46,542 bases of DNA, from positions 1-46,542 of IMG/VR virus record IMGVR_UViG_3300035115_000001; one strand, given 5' to 3'. This DNA comes from a virus. The notes beneath the pieces are model-generated. The model was not told the origin of the DNA and searched no databases. It saw nothing but the letters and a program-made list of their open reading frames with translations. Of this stretch, positions 32,422 through 41,153 are shown piece after piece; the stretch's first letter is position 1, and every line of letters begins with the position of its first letter. The position numbers were made by a program, and so were the translations under genes.

Positions 32422-32599
32422 CCTCTTCCTCCTCTGTGATCAACATGAACTCATGATCCTCGTTGACCTGAACGGCGTGCTGAGCTATTGCGGTAGCAGC
32501 CATCCGGACGGATTCGGAGAGCTGCTCCACGCAGCCAGCAACACAGTCAGACACGATGATCGCGACTGACCACCAGTTATGCCTGCGTGGAGTCAACAT
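32414..32599 (-). CDS. Hypothetical 61-residue late protein
   Basis: ATG 32599 overlaps the upstream stop (TGATG). NWWSVAIIVSDCVAGCVEQLSESV could be amphipathic or weakly membrane-associated; acidic EEEEDG end. Not recognised. Confidence 0.6.
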   Translation of the reverse strand: MLTPRRHNWWSVAIIVSDCVAGCVEQLSESVRMAATAIAQHAVQVNEDHEFMLITEEEEDG

Positions 32600-32880
32600 C
32601 ACTTAGGCATGTGCTTGTCGGTACCGCGAGTCAGCGCGTCCGGATCGAACTGGCCAGACTCGACAGGACCGGTAGCCTCCCACTTGTGGGGAGCCACTTC
32701 CTGATTGAGTCGATCAGGACCGATGTTGCCATCCTGGTCGTAGAACGACAGCTCGGGCGCTTCGAGCGCCCGTCCCTTGAGGGAGTTGAACTCACCCTCG
32801 GGGCCGTGGTCACCGGCGAACCAACCGCCGGAGATGTTGCCCTCGTGGCCAGAGCCACTGTGAACCTGGTTCAGGCCCAT
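32599..32880 (-). CDS. Hypothetical 93-residue late protein
   Basis: ATG with SD AAGGAG. Gly- and Asp-rich and hydrophilic; might be disordered. Directly after the portal. Not recognised. Confidence 0.7.
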   Translation of the reverse strand: MGLNQVHSGSGHEGNISGGWFAGDHGPEGEFNSLKGRALEAPELSFYDQDGNIGPDRLNQEVAPHKWEATGPVESGQFDPDALTRGTDKHMPK

Positions 32881-32892
32881 GCTTTCTCCTTA

Positions 32893-34743
32893 TCAGATAG
32901 GCGACTGGCGTCGCGTCTGAGCAGACATCTGCGCCTGCCCCTTACTGTTCAGCCCGGCGAGGAGACCCATCAGGTCTCGTCCCTGTGGCTCACCTTGCTG
33001 CGGTGTCACGCCCGCCATATTCGGCCCTGGCTGGCCGCCTCCCGGCCCTCCAGCTCCAGGAGGTCCTCCAGGACCACCGGGGCCCTGTGCGCCTGCGAGA
33101 GCGGCTGCCAGAGGGTCCTGAACCTGCGCTGCGGCAGCAGCCTGCTCCTTGGGCTTGAAGACCTCAAGGACGGCGTCGGCTACCGTCTTGCCCTTCTCGC
33201 GGAGCTTCATCAGCTCCGCCACCTTCTGCAGCTCGGGCACGGGGTCGAACATGCCTTGCGACTGCAAAGCCATGGTCGGGATCGCCTGCATGTACCCCAT
33301 GATGCCCTGCTTTAGGGCGTCGGTGAACTGCTCGTTGTCGATCTGGGTCTGCATGGCGACAACGTCGATGTTCATCGGCAGCTGCCGCTGGAAGAAGTCT
33401 CGAGAGATGAGCTGGTCACCACGGAGCTGAAGCAGTCCGACGATGGCGCGGGCAGGGTCTTGGCCAGCAGCGAATCCGTACGTGACGTCAACGGTGTAGT
33501 CACCGTCGATGTCCTTCGAGGGAACATAGGTCTCCTCGAACGGGGAGCCTTGGACGGTTCCCCTGATCGTCTTCTTCTCTGAGGGCCAGAGTGCCTCGTC
33601 CATCTCGAACGCCAGGTTGAGGGCGATGCGAAGCGCTTCGCCTATCACCTGCTGCCCGGTGGTGATGACCGTGTTGAAGCCGCCCATCAGGGCCTGTACG
33701 CCACGCCCTGTGATGATCGAGGCATCCATGTTGCCCGAACGGGCTTCCGGCGTACGAGTGCCTACCCGAAGCTCTTGCTCCAGGATCTGGGCTTCCTGCA
33801 TGGCCGCCTGTGGTACGTCGATACCGACACGCTTGATCTTGTCAGGGTTGTCGGTACGGATGATCGCATCGTCACCGAACGTCATCTTCTGAACGTCGCG
33901 GGGGACAGCCAGTGGAGCGCGGACCGTCTTCTCTGTGGCCTCCAGGCCCAGCAGGGCCATTCTGCTCTTAGCCAGCTGCACCCAGATCGCGTCGTCAAAC
34001 GCACCGCGAACCTCGTGGTCGTAGCCAGGGCGCTTGCCGATGGCTACGTAGATCTTGCCGAGCACGTTGTCCATCTGGTCGATAACCTGGTTACCGAACT
34101 GCGGCAGGTACAGGACGATACGCTCGTTGTCCATGTACTTGACGACCTCGATCTCCCGCTCGGCCCAGCCACCGGTATCGCCCTGGTTGCCCTGGACGAC
34201 ACGGAGGAGCTGAGGGAACTTGGAGACCAGGTGGATCGCTTCCTCGCGCCACACCTTGGTGTACGAGCGCAGACGCCCGAAGGCGTCCAGCTCGGGGTAG
34301 GTGCCCATCGGGTTCTCGACCCGGATGTGAGGGCGCTTGTTCTTGAAGTCCGGCTCGACCACGTAGATAGCCATGCCGTAAGTCAGGTAGTGGTCTGATG
34401 CCACGATCTGTTGACCTGCGTACAGACCAGACTCGATGAGATACCAGGCCGCGATCTTCGTCTTCTTCGAGGCGAAGTTCCGGGCCTTCTGGGTGCTCAT
34501 CGTGGAGGTAGCACAGTTAACGCTGGGCATGACGCCCATCGTCTCAGCCATGTCGCGAGCACTGGTGTCGACCAGGTTCGCCACGATAGGCTTGGGCCAT
34601 GCGTCAGGCATGGACCCGGGGATCACGGTGTCGATGTCGCCAGAGCGGACATCGTGCACATCGCGGTGTCGCTGGTCACGGTCAGCGGCAGCACGGCGCA
34701 GGCTCTCGACCTTACCGAAGATTCTTTCGAGGGGGAGCGCCAT
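32893..34743 (-). CDS. Portal protein
   Basis: 616 residues, SD AAGGAGG. DIDTVIPGSMPDAWPKPIVANLVDTSARDMAE, DHYLTYGMAIYVVEPDF, and a helical wing/stem region (EAQILEQELRVGTRTPEARSG) are typical of podovirus-type portals; the C-terminus is Gly/Pro/Gln-rich. It forms the dodecameric vertex through which terminase packages DNA. Confidence 0.85.
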   Translation of the reverse strand: MALPLERIFGKVESLRRAAADRDQRHRDVHDVRSGDIDTVIPGSMPDAWPKPIVANLVDTSARDMAETMGVMPSVNCATSTMSTQKARNFASKKTKIAAWYLIESGLYAGQQIVASDHYLTYGMAIYVVEPDFKNKRPHIRVENPMGTYPELDAFGRLRSYTKVWREEAIHLVSKFPQLLRVVQGNQGDTGGWAEREIEVVKYMDNERIVLYLPQFGNQVIDQMDNVLGKIYVAIGKRPGYDHEVRGAFDDAIWVQLAKSRMALLGLEATEKTVRAPLAVPRDVQKMTFGDDAIIRTDNPDKIKRVGIDVPQAAMQEAQILEQELRVGTRTPEARSGNMDASIITGRGVQALMGGFNTVITTGQQVIGEALRIALNLAFEMDEALWPSEKKTIRGTVQGSPFEETYVPSKDIDGDYTVDVTYGFAAGQDPARAIVGLLQLRGDQLISRDFFQRQLPMNIDVVAMQTQIDNEQFTDALKQGIMGYMQAIPTMALQSQGMFDPVPELQKVAELMKLREKGKTVADAVLEVFKPKEQAAAAAQVQDPLAAALAGAQGPGGPGGPPGAGGPGGGQPGPNMAGVTPQQGEPQGRDLMGLLAGLNSKGQAQMSAQTRRQSPI

Positions 34744-34754
34744 GTGTCACCTCC

Positions 34755-35600
34755 TTAGTTGGGCTGGGCGACCTTCAGTCGCTTCCAGGTCTCAGGGCCG
34801 AAGTGGCCATCAGCGTCACTGCCGGTCCAGCCCTGCTTGGTCTGGAACCACTTCACGCCCCGTCGGTCGGCCGGTCCAAATACCGGTCCCGGACCGACTG
34901 CATAGCCCTTGTAACCAGCTCGGACGAGAGCCTTTCCGACCTCGGTGACGAGCTTGCTCGTTCGGCCGTAGTAGAAGTACTTGTCCCCCGGGAAGGGGGC
35001 GTAGACCGGAGTGGGCTTCGGGGCTGGAGCCGGTGCAGAGCCAAACAGATTCGGCATGGGACCGGGATCGACGTGATCGTTGCCGGGTACCTGGTTGTGC
35101 CCGTAGTGGCCACCAGTGTGGAGCCAGGTGTCCAGCGAGACGGTGTCCCGACTGAAGCTCGTGGGAACTCCACCAGGCCAGCCATCCACGATGCCAAGAC
35201 TTCTGATCCAGGCAAGAAGACCGGGCCACGGCTTGAGCGGCGTCTCCTTGAGAGAGTTGTACTTCTTGCCATTGACGACCTCGCCCTCGGTGAAGACCCA
35301 CTCGATCTGGATGTTGTACTTGCCGGTGCGGTTGGTCCGCACCGTCCCTGCGTTCTTGAGGCTCAGCGAGCGGTAGTCGGCGGGGAAGAACTGGGCAACA
35401 TCCCCGGTGAAGGGGTCGGCCAGGATGGTGGGCGCCACACCGGCGCCGCCTCCGGTGAACCAGCCCAGCTCGTTCTTGAAGGTCCAGTCCTTGGCGTTCG
35501 AGGTGATGTGGTGGGTGACCCTCGCCGGGCCACCATCCATGGTGCCTTCGCCAGAGCGAAGGTCATGGCGCTGCGCGCCGGGATACCAGAGTTCAGTCAT
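34755..35600 (-). CDS. Endolysin: amidase plus peptidoglycan-binding domain
   Basis: 281 residues, SD AAGGAG. VTHHITSNAKDW near residue 29 and HTGGHYGHNQVPGNDHVDPG near 160-180 supply the zinc ligands of an N-acetylmuramoyl-L-alanine amidase (amidase_2 type). The C-terminal ~90 residues (VKWFQTKQGWTGSDADGHFGPETWKRLK) are a PG-binding repeat. No signal peptide, so a holin is needed; the membrane protein at 35593 is the nearest candidate. Confidence 0.9.
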   Translation of the reverse strand: MTELWYPGAQRHDLRSGEGTMDGGPARVTHHITSNAKDWTFKNELGWFTGGGAGVAPTILADPFTGDVAQFFPADYRSLSLKNAGTVRTNRTGKYNIQIEWVFTEGEVVNGKKYNSLKETPLKPWPGLLAWIRSLGIVDGWPGGVPTSFSRDTVSLDTWLHTGGHYGHNQVPGNDHVDPGPMPNLFGSAPAPAPKPTPVYAPFPGDKYFYYGRTSKLVTEVGKALVRAGYKGYAVGPGPVFGPADRRGVKWFQTKQGWTGSDADGHFGPETWKRLKVAQPN

Positions 35601-35769
35601 GGGTCACTCCTTCGTCGTCGGGGCCAGGCTTGTCCCCTACATAGAACTTCAGCGTCTTGCGGTTGGATCGTGAGATGTGGAGCATCGTGATCGGCACCCA
35701 CAGCGCAGAGGCTGCGAGGTTGGGCCAGATCTTACTCCACCAGTCTGCGAGAGTCCTTGTCAGCTCCAT
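35593..35769 (-). CDS. 58-residue membrane protein, holin candidate
   Basis: Hydrophobic segment at about 13-33 (IWPNLAASALWVPITMLHI), charged tail. Overlaps terminase at its start and the endolysin gene at its end, so it is translationally coupled to lysis. A single-pass holin or anti-holin is likely. Confidence 0.65.
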   Translation of the reverse strand: MELTRTLADWWSKIWPNLAASALWVPITMLHISRSNRKTLKFYVGDKPGPDDEGVTHD

Positions 35770-37646
35770 CCACCGAACCCCCCTCCGAACTCGGCCGTCT
35801 GGCTCAGGTAGTCTAGGTCGACCGTCACCTGCTTCTTGCGGTCGCGCTCAGACTGGTAGTCGTTGTTGATGTGGAACACGGTCTCGATGTCGTTCACCAG
35901 TTCACGGGCTCGCGTCTCTGCGAACCACAGCGCCATCACGGTGTCCTGCTTGGCCTTGGACTGAGGGAACCAGGTGACGAGCTGCTCGACCAGCGCCTTG
36001 ACGCCTTCCTGCTGGGAGCGGCTGGGGAGCCTGATCAGGCCCTGCCCTTCCTTCGCCCCGTCGAACAGCATCGACATCGATGCGACGCCGAAGTCGGCGT
36101 CGTTCTTGTTGGCTCCGGTGAAGTGCTCCTTGAGGATCGTGCCCCTGCTACCGAGGAAGTTCCGGAGGTCACGGTTCTGCGTGACCATCAGGTTCATCGC
36201 GTTCTTCTCGATGACCCACTCGTGCATGTGATACTTGACGGTCCAGTCCTTCAGCTTGTTGAAGAGGTCGTCTGGCTTCTGGTTGGGAGCGGTCCATACG
36301 TCGAGCACATATCGCATACCGGACATACGATCAACACCGAGGACCACGGCGGCTGCATGTCCCGTGATGGCCGGGTCGAACCCGCCCACAACGTAGAGTC
36401 CGTCCATACCGTGCGGTCGATGACCGGGGGCACCGGGGGACATGAGTCCCGCTGCTCGCATCCCGTCGATACTAGCTGCAACCTTATCTGCCGGGAAGAT
36501 CGCATCCTCGACCACCTGCTCCTGTTGGTAGACCATCTTCCAGTTCTGAGCCGAGCTTGTGGCTCGGCGACGTGCTAGCGCTCGTCCTGAGTGCCAGGGG
36601 TAGAGGCCGTGTTCGTTCGCCTCCACCAGTCGTCTTGCTCCGAGCGACACCGGGGGTCGGTTGGTCCAGGGTGCGAGAACAACCCAGTCATCTGGGTGCT
36701 CTGCGAACTCAAGGACCGCAGGCTGGGTGAGGTAGGTCCAGGGTGACTCTTCATCCTGCCCGTACCACTCTGGCTTCTGAATCTCTGAGTAGAGTTCCAC
36801 AGGAGCAAGCCGCGTGCCGACGAGGAGAAGTACACCACCGGGGTAGCTGAGCCGGTTGATGACCTCTCGCTGAATCCAGTCGATCTGCTTCTCGAACTCA
36901 TGAGCGTTCTTTCCTGTCACGGTGTCGTCGAGGATGATCAGGTCGGCACGGTTGCCGTAGATCTGGCCGTTCATGCCGAGCGCCTGCACGGTAGGCGTAG
37001 CCTCACCGGAGTCTCGGGCTTCTGCGTTCACGTAGATCGAGTCGGCGGTCCACGACGCGGAGTTCGCGTCGAACCCGCCTTCAGGGGCGAAGTCGTGCTG
37101 GAGCTTCTTGTAGGCCAGGTTCGCACCGCTAAGGCGGTCCTTCACCGCCCGCAGGAACCGCTTGGCCATCTCCTGCGTCTGGGACACGATGATGATACGG
37201 ATGTTCGGGTCCTGGCAGATACGCCAGGTGGTATAGTTCACGGTGATCGTCGTGGACTTCGCATGCTCCGGAGGGGTGTTCACGATGATCATACCAGGGT
37301 CACCCGGCTTGTAGATCTGGTTCTCGTGAAGGTTCCTCGGCGGACGTCCCTCCAGGACGTCGTACCACTGGAGCTGGTGGTTGAACAGCTTGGTGTCTAG
37401 GTACTCCTCGCAGAACTCCGGGAAGTCGGGGACTTCCTTCCGCTCTGACATCGAACTAGCGGTCTCCATGTTGCTGAGGCGGTTGTACTCAGCACGGAAC
37501 TCCTTGTCCGACTCCTTGTAGTACTGGACGGCCTGCTTCGTGATACCCAGGTCGAGGATAGCCTTCGACATGGGGATACCCTTCCTCATGTAGTTGAGGA
37601 CGGTATCCTTCTTCTCACGAGTGGTCCTGTTGACTGGTCTAGGCAT
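35760..37646 (-). CDS. terL: Terminase large subunit
   Basis: 628 residues from ATG 37646 (SD AAGGAGG); upstream in-frame codons are leader. A helix-turn-helix-like N-terminus (KAILDLGITKQAVQYYKE) may replace a separate small subunit, which is not found. ATPase: Walker A PPEHAKST (125-132), SQTQEMAKR, Walker B ADLIILDDT (234-242). RNase H-like nuclease: VVGGFDPAITG near 420 and later acidic residues. First gene of the late operon. Confidence 0.9.
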   Translation of the reverse strand: MPRPVNRTTREKKDTVLNYMRKGIPMSKAILDLGITKQAVQYYKESDKEFRAEYNRLSNMETASSMSERKEVPDFPEFCEEYLDTKLFNHQLQWYDVLEGRPPRNLHENQIYKPGDPGMIIVNTPPEHAKSTTITVNYTTWRICQDPNIRIIIVSQTQEMAKRFLRAVKDRLSGANLAYKKLQHDFAPEGGFDANSASWTADSIYVNAEARDSGEATPTVQALGMNGQIYGNRADLIILDDTVTGKNAHEFEKQIDWIQREVINRLSYPGGVLLLVGTRLAPVELYSEIQKPEWYGQDEESPWTYLTQPAVLEFAEHPDDWVVLAPWTNRPPVSLGARRLVEANEHGLYPWHSGRALARRRATSSAQNWKMVYQQEQVVEDAIFPADKVAASIDGMRAAGLMSPGAPGHRPHGMDGLYVVGGFDPAITGHAAAVVLGVDRMSGMRYVLDVWTAPNQKPDDLFNKLKDWTVKYHMHEWVIEKNAMNLMVTQNRDLRNFLGSRGTILKEHFTGANKNDADFGVASMSMLFDGAKEGQGLIRLPSRSQQEGVKALVEQLVTWFPQSKAKQDTVMALWFAETRARELVNDIETVFHINNDYQSERDRKKQVTVDLDYLSQTAEFGGGFGGWS

Positions 37647-38764
37647 TGTACCTCCTTGTCGGCTCCTCTTGACCCATACAGGTCCCCGCCCTGGAGGCGG
37701 GACCCCATCCAGCGGGGAGAGATTCCGCGAAGCGAGAGGAGGTACTTTAGATACTAGTAGGCAGCCCTGGAGGGCTGCCGTACTTGTGTTGACTGTGTTG
37801 GGCCAGCCTTGAGGGCTGGCCACCTGTGGTGGCCTCTGTCGAGCCGCTTCGCAGGCTCACTGTGTCTATATATAGAGAGGACCCCGACCTGCCTACTTGG
37901 ACCACGTCGGAGTGCGAATGTTACCAAACCTTTACCAATGTTGTACGGAGCGTAGTCGTAGGAGGCCCATCCGGTCACTCTCTGTAGAGCATCCCTGTCA
38001 TGGGCACGGTCAAGTTTTATGGCAGATTTCTAAGGGGTCTCACTCCCTCCCCCCCAGCGGCCAGTTAACAACCCGGGGTCGAACCAGGGCAAACCGGGAC
38101 ACACCGGACAGCCGTGCCCGCCCGACTTGCCCCAGGATGCACCAGTTTCAGCCATGATGTCCGAATCGTGCCGATCGTGGCAGAACGTGATGATATGTGT
38201 ACACATAGTAGGAAATGACACACACATGTGACTGTTTGCCCACGTTTGGGGGCGGGGACTGTCACCTGTCTAGGGGGTGACGCATGATGACCTAATGTCC
38301 TGACATGCCAGCCACGTGCTGGCCAGGGAATGTCATGACATTCAGACAAGCGAGCCCTACGCGTACGCAGGTACCCGCGCTACACGCATCACGCTGTGCA
38401 GGAGCGCAGTGTTACGGACTACCAAACTAGGACATCCTGATCATCCACGCTGGTCAGACACATGATCATCAGAACGTTTGCTCGGGCTAACAGCGAATCC
38501 GAAACGGACATACCACCACGTTCTATCCCAGCTTTGTAGCATGTTCTGTACCAACCACCAAGATCGATGTCCGATTCGCCCCAGCCTGGGGGCTGTGCCC
38601 TGACTTCTCCCCGCCGACATGCCTGACCAGGCAGATCCATGATCTTTCGAGGAATTTCCATGATCCTTTGGGTTTGCCGAGGGTCTCAGGACTGCAAACA
38701 CGAGTGATCCACAACCCCTCTGACCTGCAAGAGTAGACAGACCTAGCTGCAAAGGCGCTTAGTT
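37647..38764. promoter_or_regulatory. Gene-free control region: leader hairpins, operators, palindromes
   Basis: No gene found. Leftward leader of terminase: hairpins at 37681-37704 (9 bp with a bulge), 37760-37779 (GGCAGCCC/GGGCTGCC) and 37801-37821 (GGCCAGCC/GGCTGGCC). TCTATATATAGA near 37864-37875 can supply a leftward -10. TTACCAA is repeated 11 bases apart at 37921 and 37932. Further right are 14-bp perfect palindromes TATGTGTACACATA (38194-38207) and AATGTCATGACATT (38329-38342), ATGTC-CT-GACAT (38295-38306), GCCAGC/GCTGGC (38307-38323), and TGATCATC twice (38438, 38463). It is the best place for the late promoter, an origin or a packaging site; none is proved. Confidence 0.55.
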
Positions 38765-39600
38765 ATGCCATCGCCACCGAGCAACACGGCGAGGGGCCAC
38801 CGGCCCCGCGTTCCTTGAACAACTCAACAGCGACTCGACTGCCCGGCCATAGGCCAGGGCCCGCGAGCGGCGAACAAGCACGGCGTAAGCCCTGCGAAGT
38901 AGTCAGGAACGGGTACGCCTGGAAGGGGCCACACTTGACACGGGCCCTAGGGCCGTGCGACAGTCCTCTCAACGCCGAGACAGGCGACGGGATCACCAGA
39001 CACCCCTTGTGGGCTAAAACGCGGTGTGACTTAGCCACTCATGTCTCAAACGCGTTGAACTAAGGGGACTTGACAACGGGCTTCAGCCCGTGCGACAGTC
39101 GAGTCGCTAGCGAGGGACCGCAAGGGACCTTGCAGTGCCGCAGATGCCCGTGAGGGCCTTTGCCTCCGAGCGGAGGTACTGCGGAGCACGGGTCATCGGC
39201 TGACAGAACGGCACCCTCCCGGGTGTTGGGTCGTAGGTGACAGGTGGGACCTTCCGAAGGGCTGTAATGGCCTGGAGGGCCTGGCTACAGATGCGTCGGG
39301 GATCAGCTCCCCGCCGTATGGACGGCGGTAGCAGGAGTCGAGAACACCAGGGCCGTTCTTTGAGAAGTGAATAGTGTAGCAGGACGTGAGCGGGGCGTAG
39401 TCTGCCTGTCAAGCTCGCAGTACCTTGAAGCCGGGATCTCCCCTAAGCACAACGCAAGCAAGCACCTTGGGAGCTAGCCATCGGCTGCGAGTGAGTTCAC
39501 GTCCAGTCCAATTCCCTGTAAGAGCCATCGGACACAGGGTGACAGCACCTAGGCAGTCATGCCGACAGTCATCACCCTGTGTCCTCTTGGCTCCGCAGAG
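38765..39600 (+). ncRNA. Large structured non-coding RNA, about 830 nt
   Basis: No credible gene, but dense perfect stems. Long range: 38829-38841 with 39096-39108 (13 bp). Inside: 38882-38887/38914-38919; 38962-38966/39066-39070; 38969-38975/39052-39058; 38977-38982/39042-39047; 39012-39017/39031-39036. Two copies of TTGACA-hairpin-CGTGCGACAGTC (38935, 39070) have the same 17-base spacing and different but pairing hairpins. 3' part: three-way junction at 39138-39184, hairpin 39311-39328, arms 39438-39442/39469-39473, and a final stem 39522-39527+39530-39542/39572-39584+39588-39593. Size and phage location recall GOLLD/ROOL-type ornate RNAs; identity untested. Strand assumed from the next gene. 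Confidence 0.65.
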
Positions 39601-39613
39601 AGAGGTGATCAAG

Positions 39614-39817
39614 ATGTACGTAGTCATGATCCTCGTGGATGGTCAGCGCGTCGCCTGCAACAGGCGAGCGACGCTGACAGACGTGGTGTTCCTCTGTGAA
39701 CTGGCCGGGCCCGACCTGGAGCTGTTCGAGAGGACCCTGTCGTCGACCGGCCAGGCCATGAACGTCCGCAACGACGGGTATGGCGCGGTGGTCACCATCG
39801 CCCATGAGGAAATCTAG
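39614..39817 (+). CDS. Hypothetical 67-residue accessory protein
   Basis: ATG with SD AGAGGTG, 20 bases after the last stem of the large RNA. MILVDGQRVACNRRATLTDVVFLCELAG resembles small alpha/beta phage proteins. Followed by minihelix 1. Not recognised. Confidence 0.7.
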   Translation: MYVVMILVDGQRVACNRRATLTDVVFLCELAGPDLELFERTLSSTGQAMNVRNDGYGAVVTIAHEEI

Positions 39818-39838
39818 CCTGGAGGTGATCCAGTCTAA

Positions 39839-39878
39839 GGGTGAACGGCATACACCCAGGTTCGAGTCCTGGGCACTC
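39839..39878 (+). ncRNA. tRNA top-half minihelix 1
   Basis: GGGTG/CACTC outer stem (one G-U), linker AACGGCATACA, CCCAGG/CCTGGG inner stem, loop TTCGAGT. It is followed by hairpin GGTCGC-ACAA-GCGGCC (39882-39897) and the SD of the 39916 gene. Confidence 0.8.
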
Positions 39879-39915
39879 GCTGGTCGCACAAGCGGCCTGT
39901 CTGAAAGGGATGAAC

Positions 39916-40143
39916 ATGGACGGATACACCGACGAGTCCCGCTACACCATCGGCTACACCGATGGTGGCTACCGCCATGAGGTCAAGGTGGATGCGTGGC
40001 TCACCGTCGAGTCCGTGGCGCTCGCCCTGTCCGTCAAGTACGGTCGGGTAGACATGGTCAACAACTTCAACGGCGCCGAGGGCGCCTACCGAGACGGTGT
40101 CAAGCTGTGGACCGACGCCAAGTTCTCGGACCTCTATGCGTGA
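39916..40143 (+). CDS. Hypothetical 75-residue accessory protein
   Basis: ATG 39916 (AAAGGG 6 bases upstream) rather than 39910. Tyr/Asp-rich start, then HEVKVDAWLTVESVALALSVKYGRVD. Unit 1 of the minihelix-punctuated series. Not recognised. Confidence 0.7.
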   Translation: MDGYTDESRYTIGYTDGGYRHEVKVDAWLTVESVALALSVKYGRVDMVNNFNGAEGAYRDGVKLWTDAKFSDLYA

Positions 40144-40145
40144 CA

Positions 40146-40190
40146 GCTCTGGTCTGGTGACCTAGGGCGGGTTCGATCCCCGCCCAGAGC
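40146..40190 (+). ncRNA. tRNA-like element with mini D-hairpin (variant)
   Basis: GCTCT/AGAGC outer stem, hairpin GGTC-TGGT-GACC (40151-40162) in D-arm position, T-arm GGGCGGG-TTCGATC-CCCGCCC; 12 bp stacked as in real tRNA. It begins 2 bases after a stop codon. Hairpin GAGGCGCC/GGCGCCTC (40195-40215) follows. Intermediate between a tRNA and the 40-nt minihelices. Confidence 0.75.
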
Positions 40191-40232
40191 ACGGGAGGCG
40201 CCACAAGGGCGCCTCTGATTGAGGGAGCGGAC

Positions 40233-40610
40233 ATGATCGAAATCACCTACGCTGATGCTCTCGACGGCCTCAAGGCCCTCGTCGCGGAGGCTGGTGAGGA
40301 CTTCATCTACAGCAAGCGTGAGGCGAGCGATGGCTACGGCGGTCGCTGTGTCTACGTCTTTGAGGGCAAGCCCGACTGCATCGTGGGCAAGTACCTCGCG
40401 AAGGTCGGCGTGTCGCTGGACGAGCTGAAGAAGGCTGACGGTCGAGGGTTCGGCGACCCTGCCGATGCGCTGCTCGACCGGCTTGAGTTCAACGGCGTGA
40501 TCAACGTCGAGCCCAAGGCTATCGTCCTCCTCCAGGAGGCGCAGTACCACCAGGACCAGGGCAACACCTGGGGCTGCGCCCTGCGGCGCGCTGAAGCCCG
40601 AACGTCCTAA
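40233..40610 (+). CDS. Hypothetical 125-residue accessory protein
   Basis: SD GAGGGAG. Alpha/beta-looking (YADALDGLKALVAEAGEDFIYSKRE), with CVYVFEGKPDCIVGKYLAKVG near 39-59. Not recognised. Preceded by the variant tRNA-like element and followed by minihelix 2. Confidence 0.75.
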   Translation: MIEITYADALDGLKALVAEAGEDFIYSKREASDGYGGRCVYVFEGKPDCIVGKYLAKVGVSLDELKKADGRGFGDPADALLDRLEFNGVINVEPKAIVLLQEAQYHQDQGNTWGCALRRAEARTS

Positions 40611-40618
40611 GCACAACA

Positions 40619-40658
40619 GCCCGAATGGCATACACTCAGGTTCGAGTCCTGAGCGGGC
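40619..40658 (+). ncRNA. tRNA top-half minihelix 2
   Basis: GCCCG/CGGGC, linker AATGGCATACA, CTCAGG/CCTGAG, loop TTCGAGT; begins 8 bases after the previous stop. Hairpin GGAGCGC/GCGCTCC (40662-40682) follows. Confidence 0.8.
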
Positions 40659-40700
40659 ACTGGAGCGCTACAGGGGCGCTCCTGGTATGAGGAGAGCGTG

Positions 40701-41141
40701 ATGACTCGCTTCAACACGTACTACATGGACGAGGCCGTTTTCAACCTGGAGCAGGTTGTCAAGACTGCCGTGGAACGACTGGCGGATGTCGAGTTCGACA
40801 CCCTGGTCGGGACCGGCTTCTCGGGCGGCATCGTCATCCCCTCTGTGGCACTCGCCCTGGGTAAGAAGTTCGTCCTGATCCGGAAGGAGACGGACGACTC
40901 CCACCACGGCAAGGGCCGCCTCCTCGGAGAACTCGGCGCCCGCTGGATCTTCATGGACGACTTCGTGTCGTCCGGGAGGACCCGTCAGCGCGTCCTCAAC
41001 AAGGTCGACGAGTACGTCAGGATGTACGCTGACCAGGGCGCCGAGACCGAGTTCGTGGGGCAGTACATGTACATCGACTACTCCGAGGCCGGTCCTCAGT
41101 TCGAAACGGCTAGGTACTGCCGTACCGGGTACGAGTACTGA
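40701..41141 (+). CDS. Phosphoribosyltransferase-like protein
   Basis: 146 residues (ATG 40701 after GAGGAG; GTG 40698 possible). WIFMDDFVSSGRTRQRV (82-98) is the PRPP-binding loop of type I phosphoribosyltransferases; GTGFSGGIVIPSVAL near 38 and KKFVLIRKETDDSHHG (55-70, flexible loop) fit the fold. Substrate unknown: salvage of host nucleobases, or chemistry on a defence nucleotide. Confidence 0.8.
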   Translation: MTRFNTYYMDEAVFNLEQVVKTAVERLADVEFDTLVGTGFSGGIVIPSVALALGKKFVLIRKETDDSHHGKGRLLGELGARWIFMDDFVSSGRTRQRVLNKVDEYVRMYADQGAETEFVGQYMYIDYSEAGPQFETARYCRTGYEY

Positions 41142-41153
41142 TAGTATCCGGTA

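Noticed and set aside
38060-38080. Minus-strand T-arm-like hairpin (TTCGACC loop)
   Set aside because: The stem needs a wobble pair, and no acceptor pairing or gene boundary is present.
38935-39096. Two sigma-70 promoters (TTGACA repeats)
   Set aside because: No -10 box at the right distance; CGACAG lies there instead, and the spacer forms a paired hairpin, so RNA structure is the better reading.
38763-39412. Minus-strand open frames of 91 and 101 codons
   Set aside because: They lie in the structured RNA, have no SD and atypical composition; base pairing explains the sequence better.
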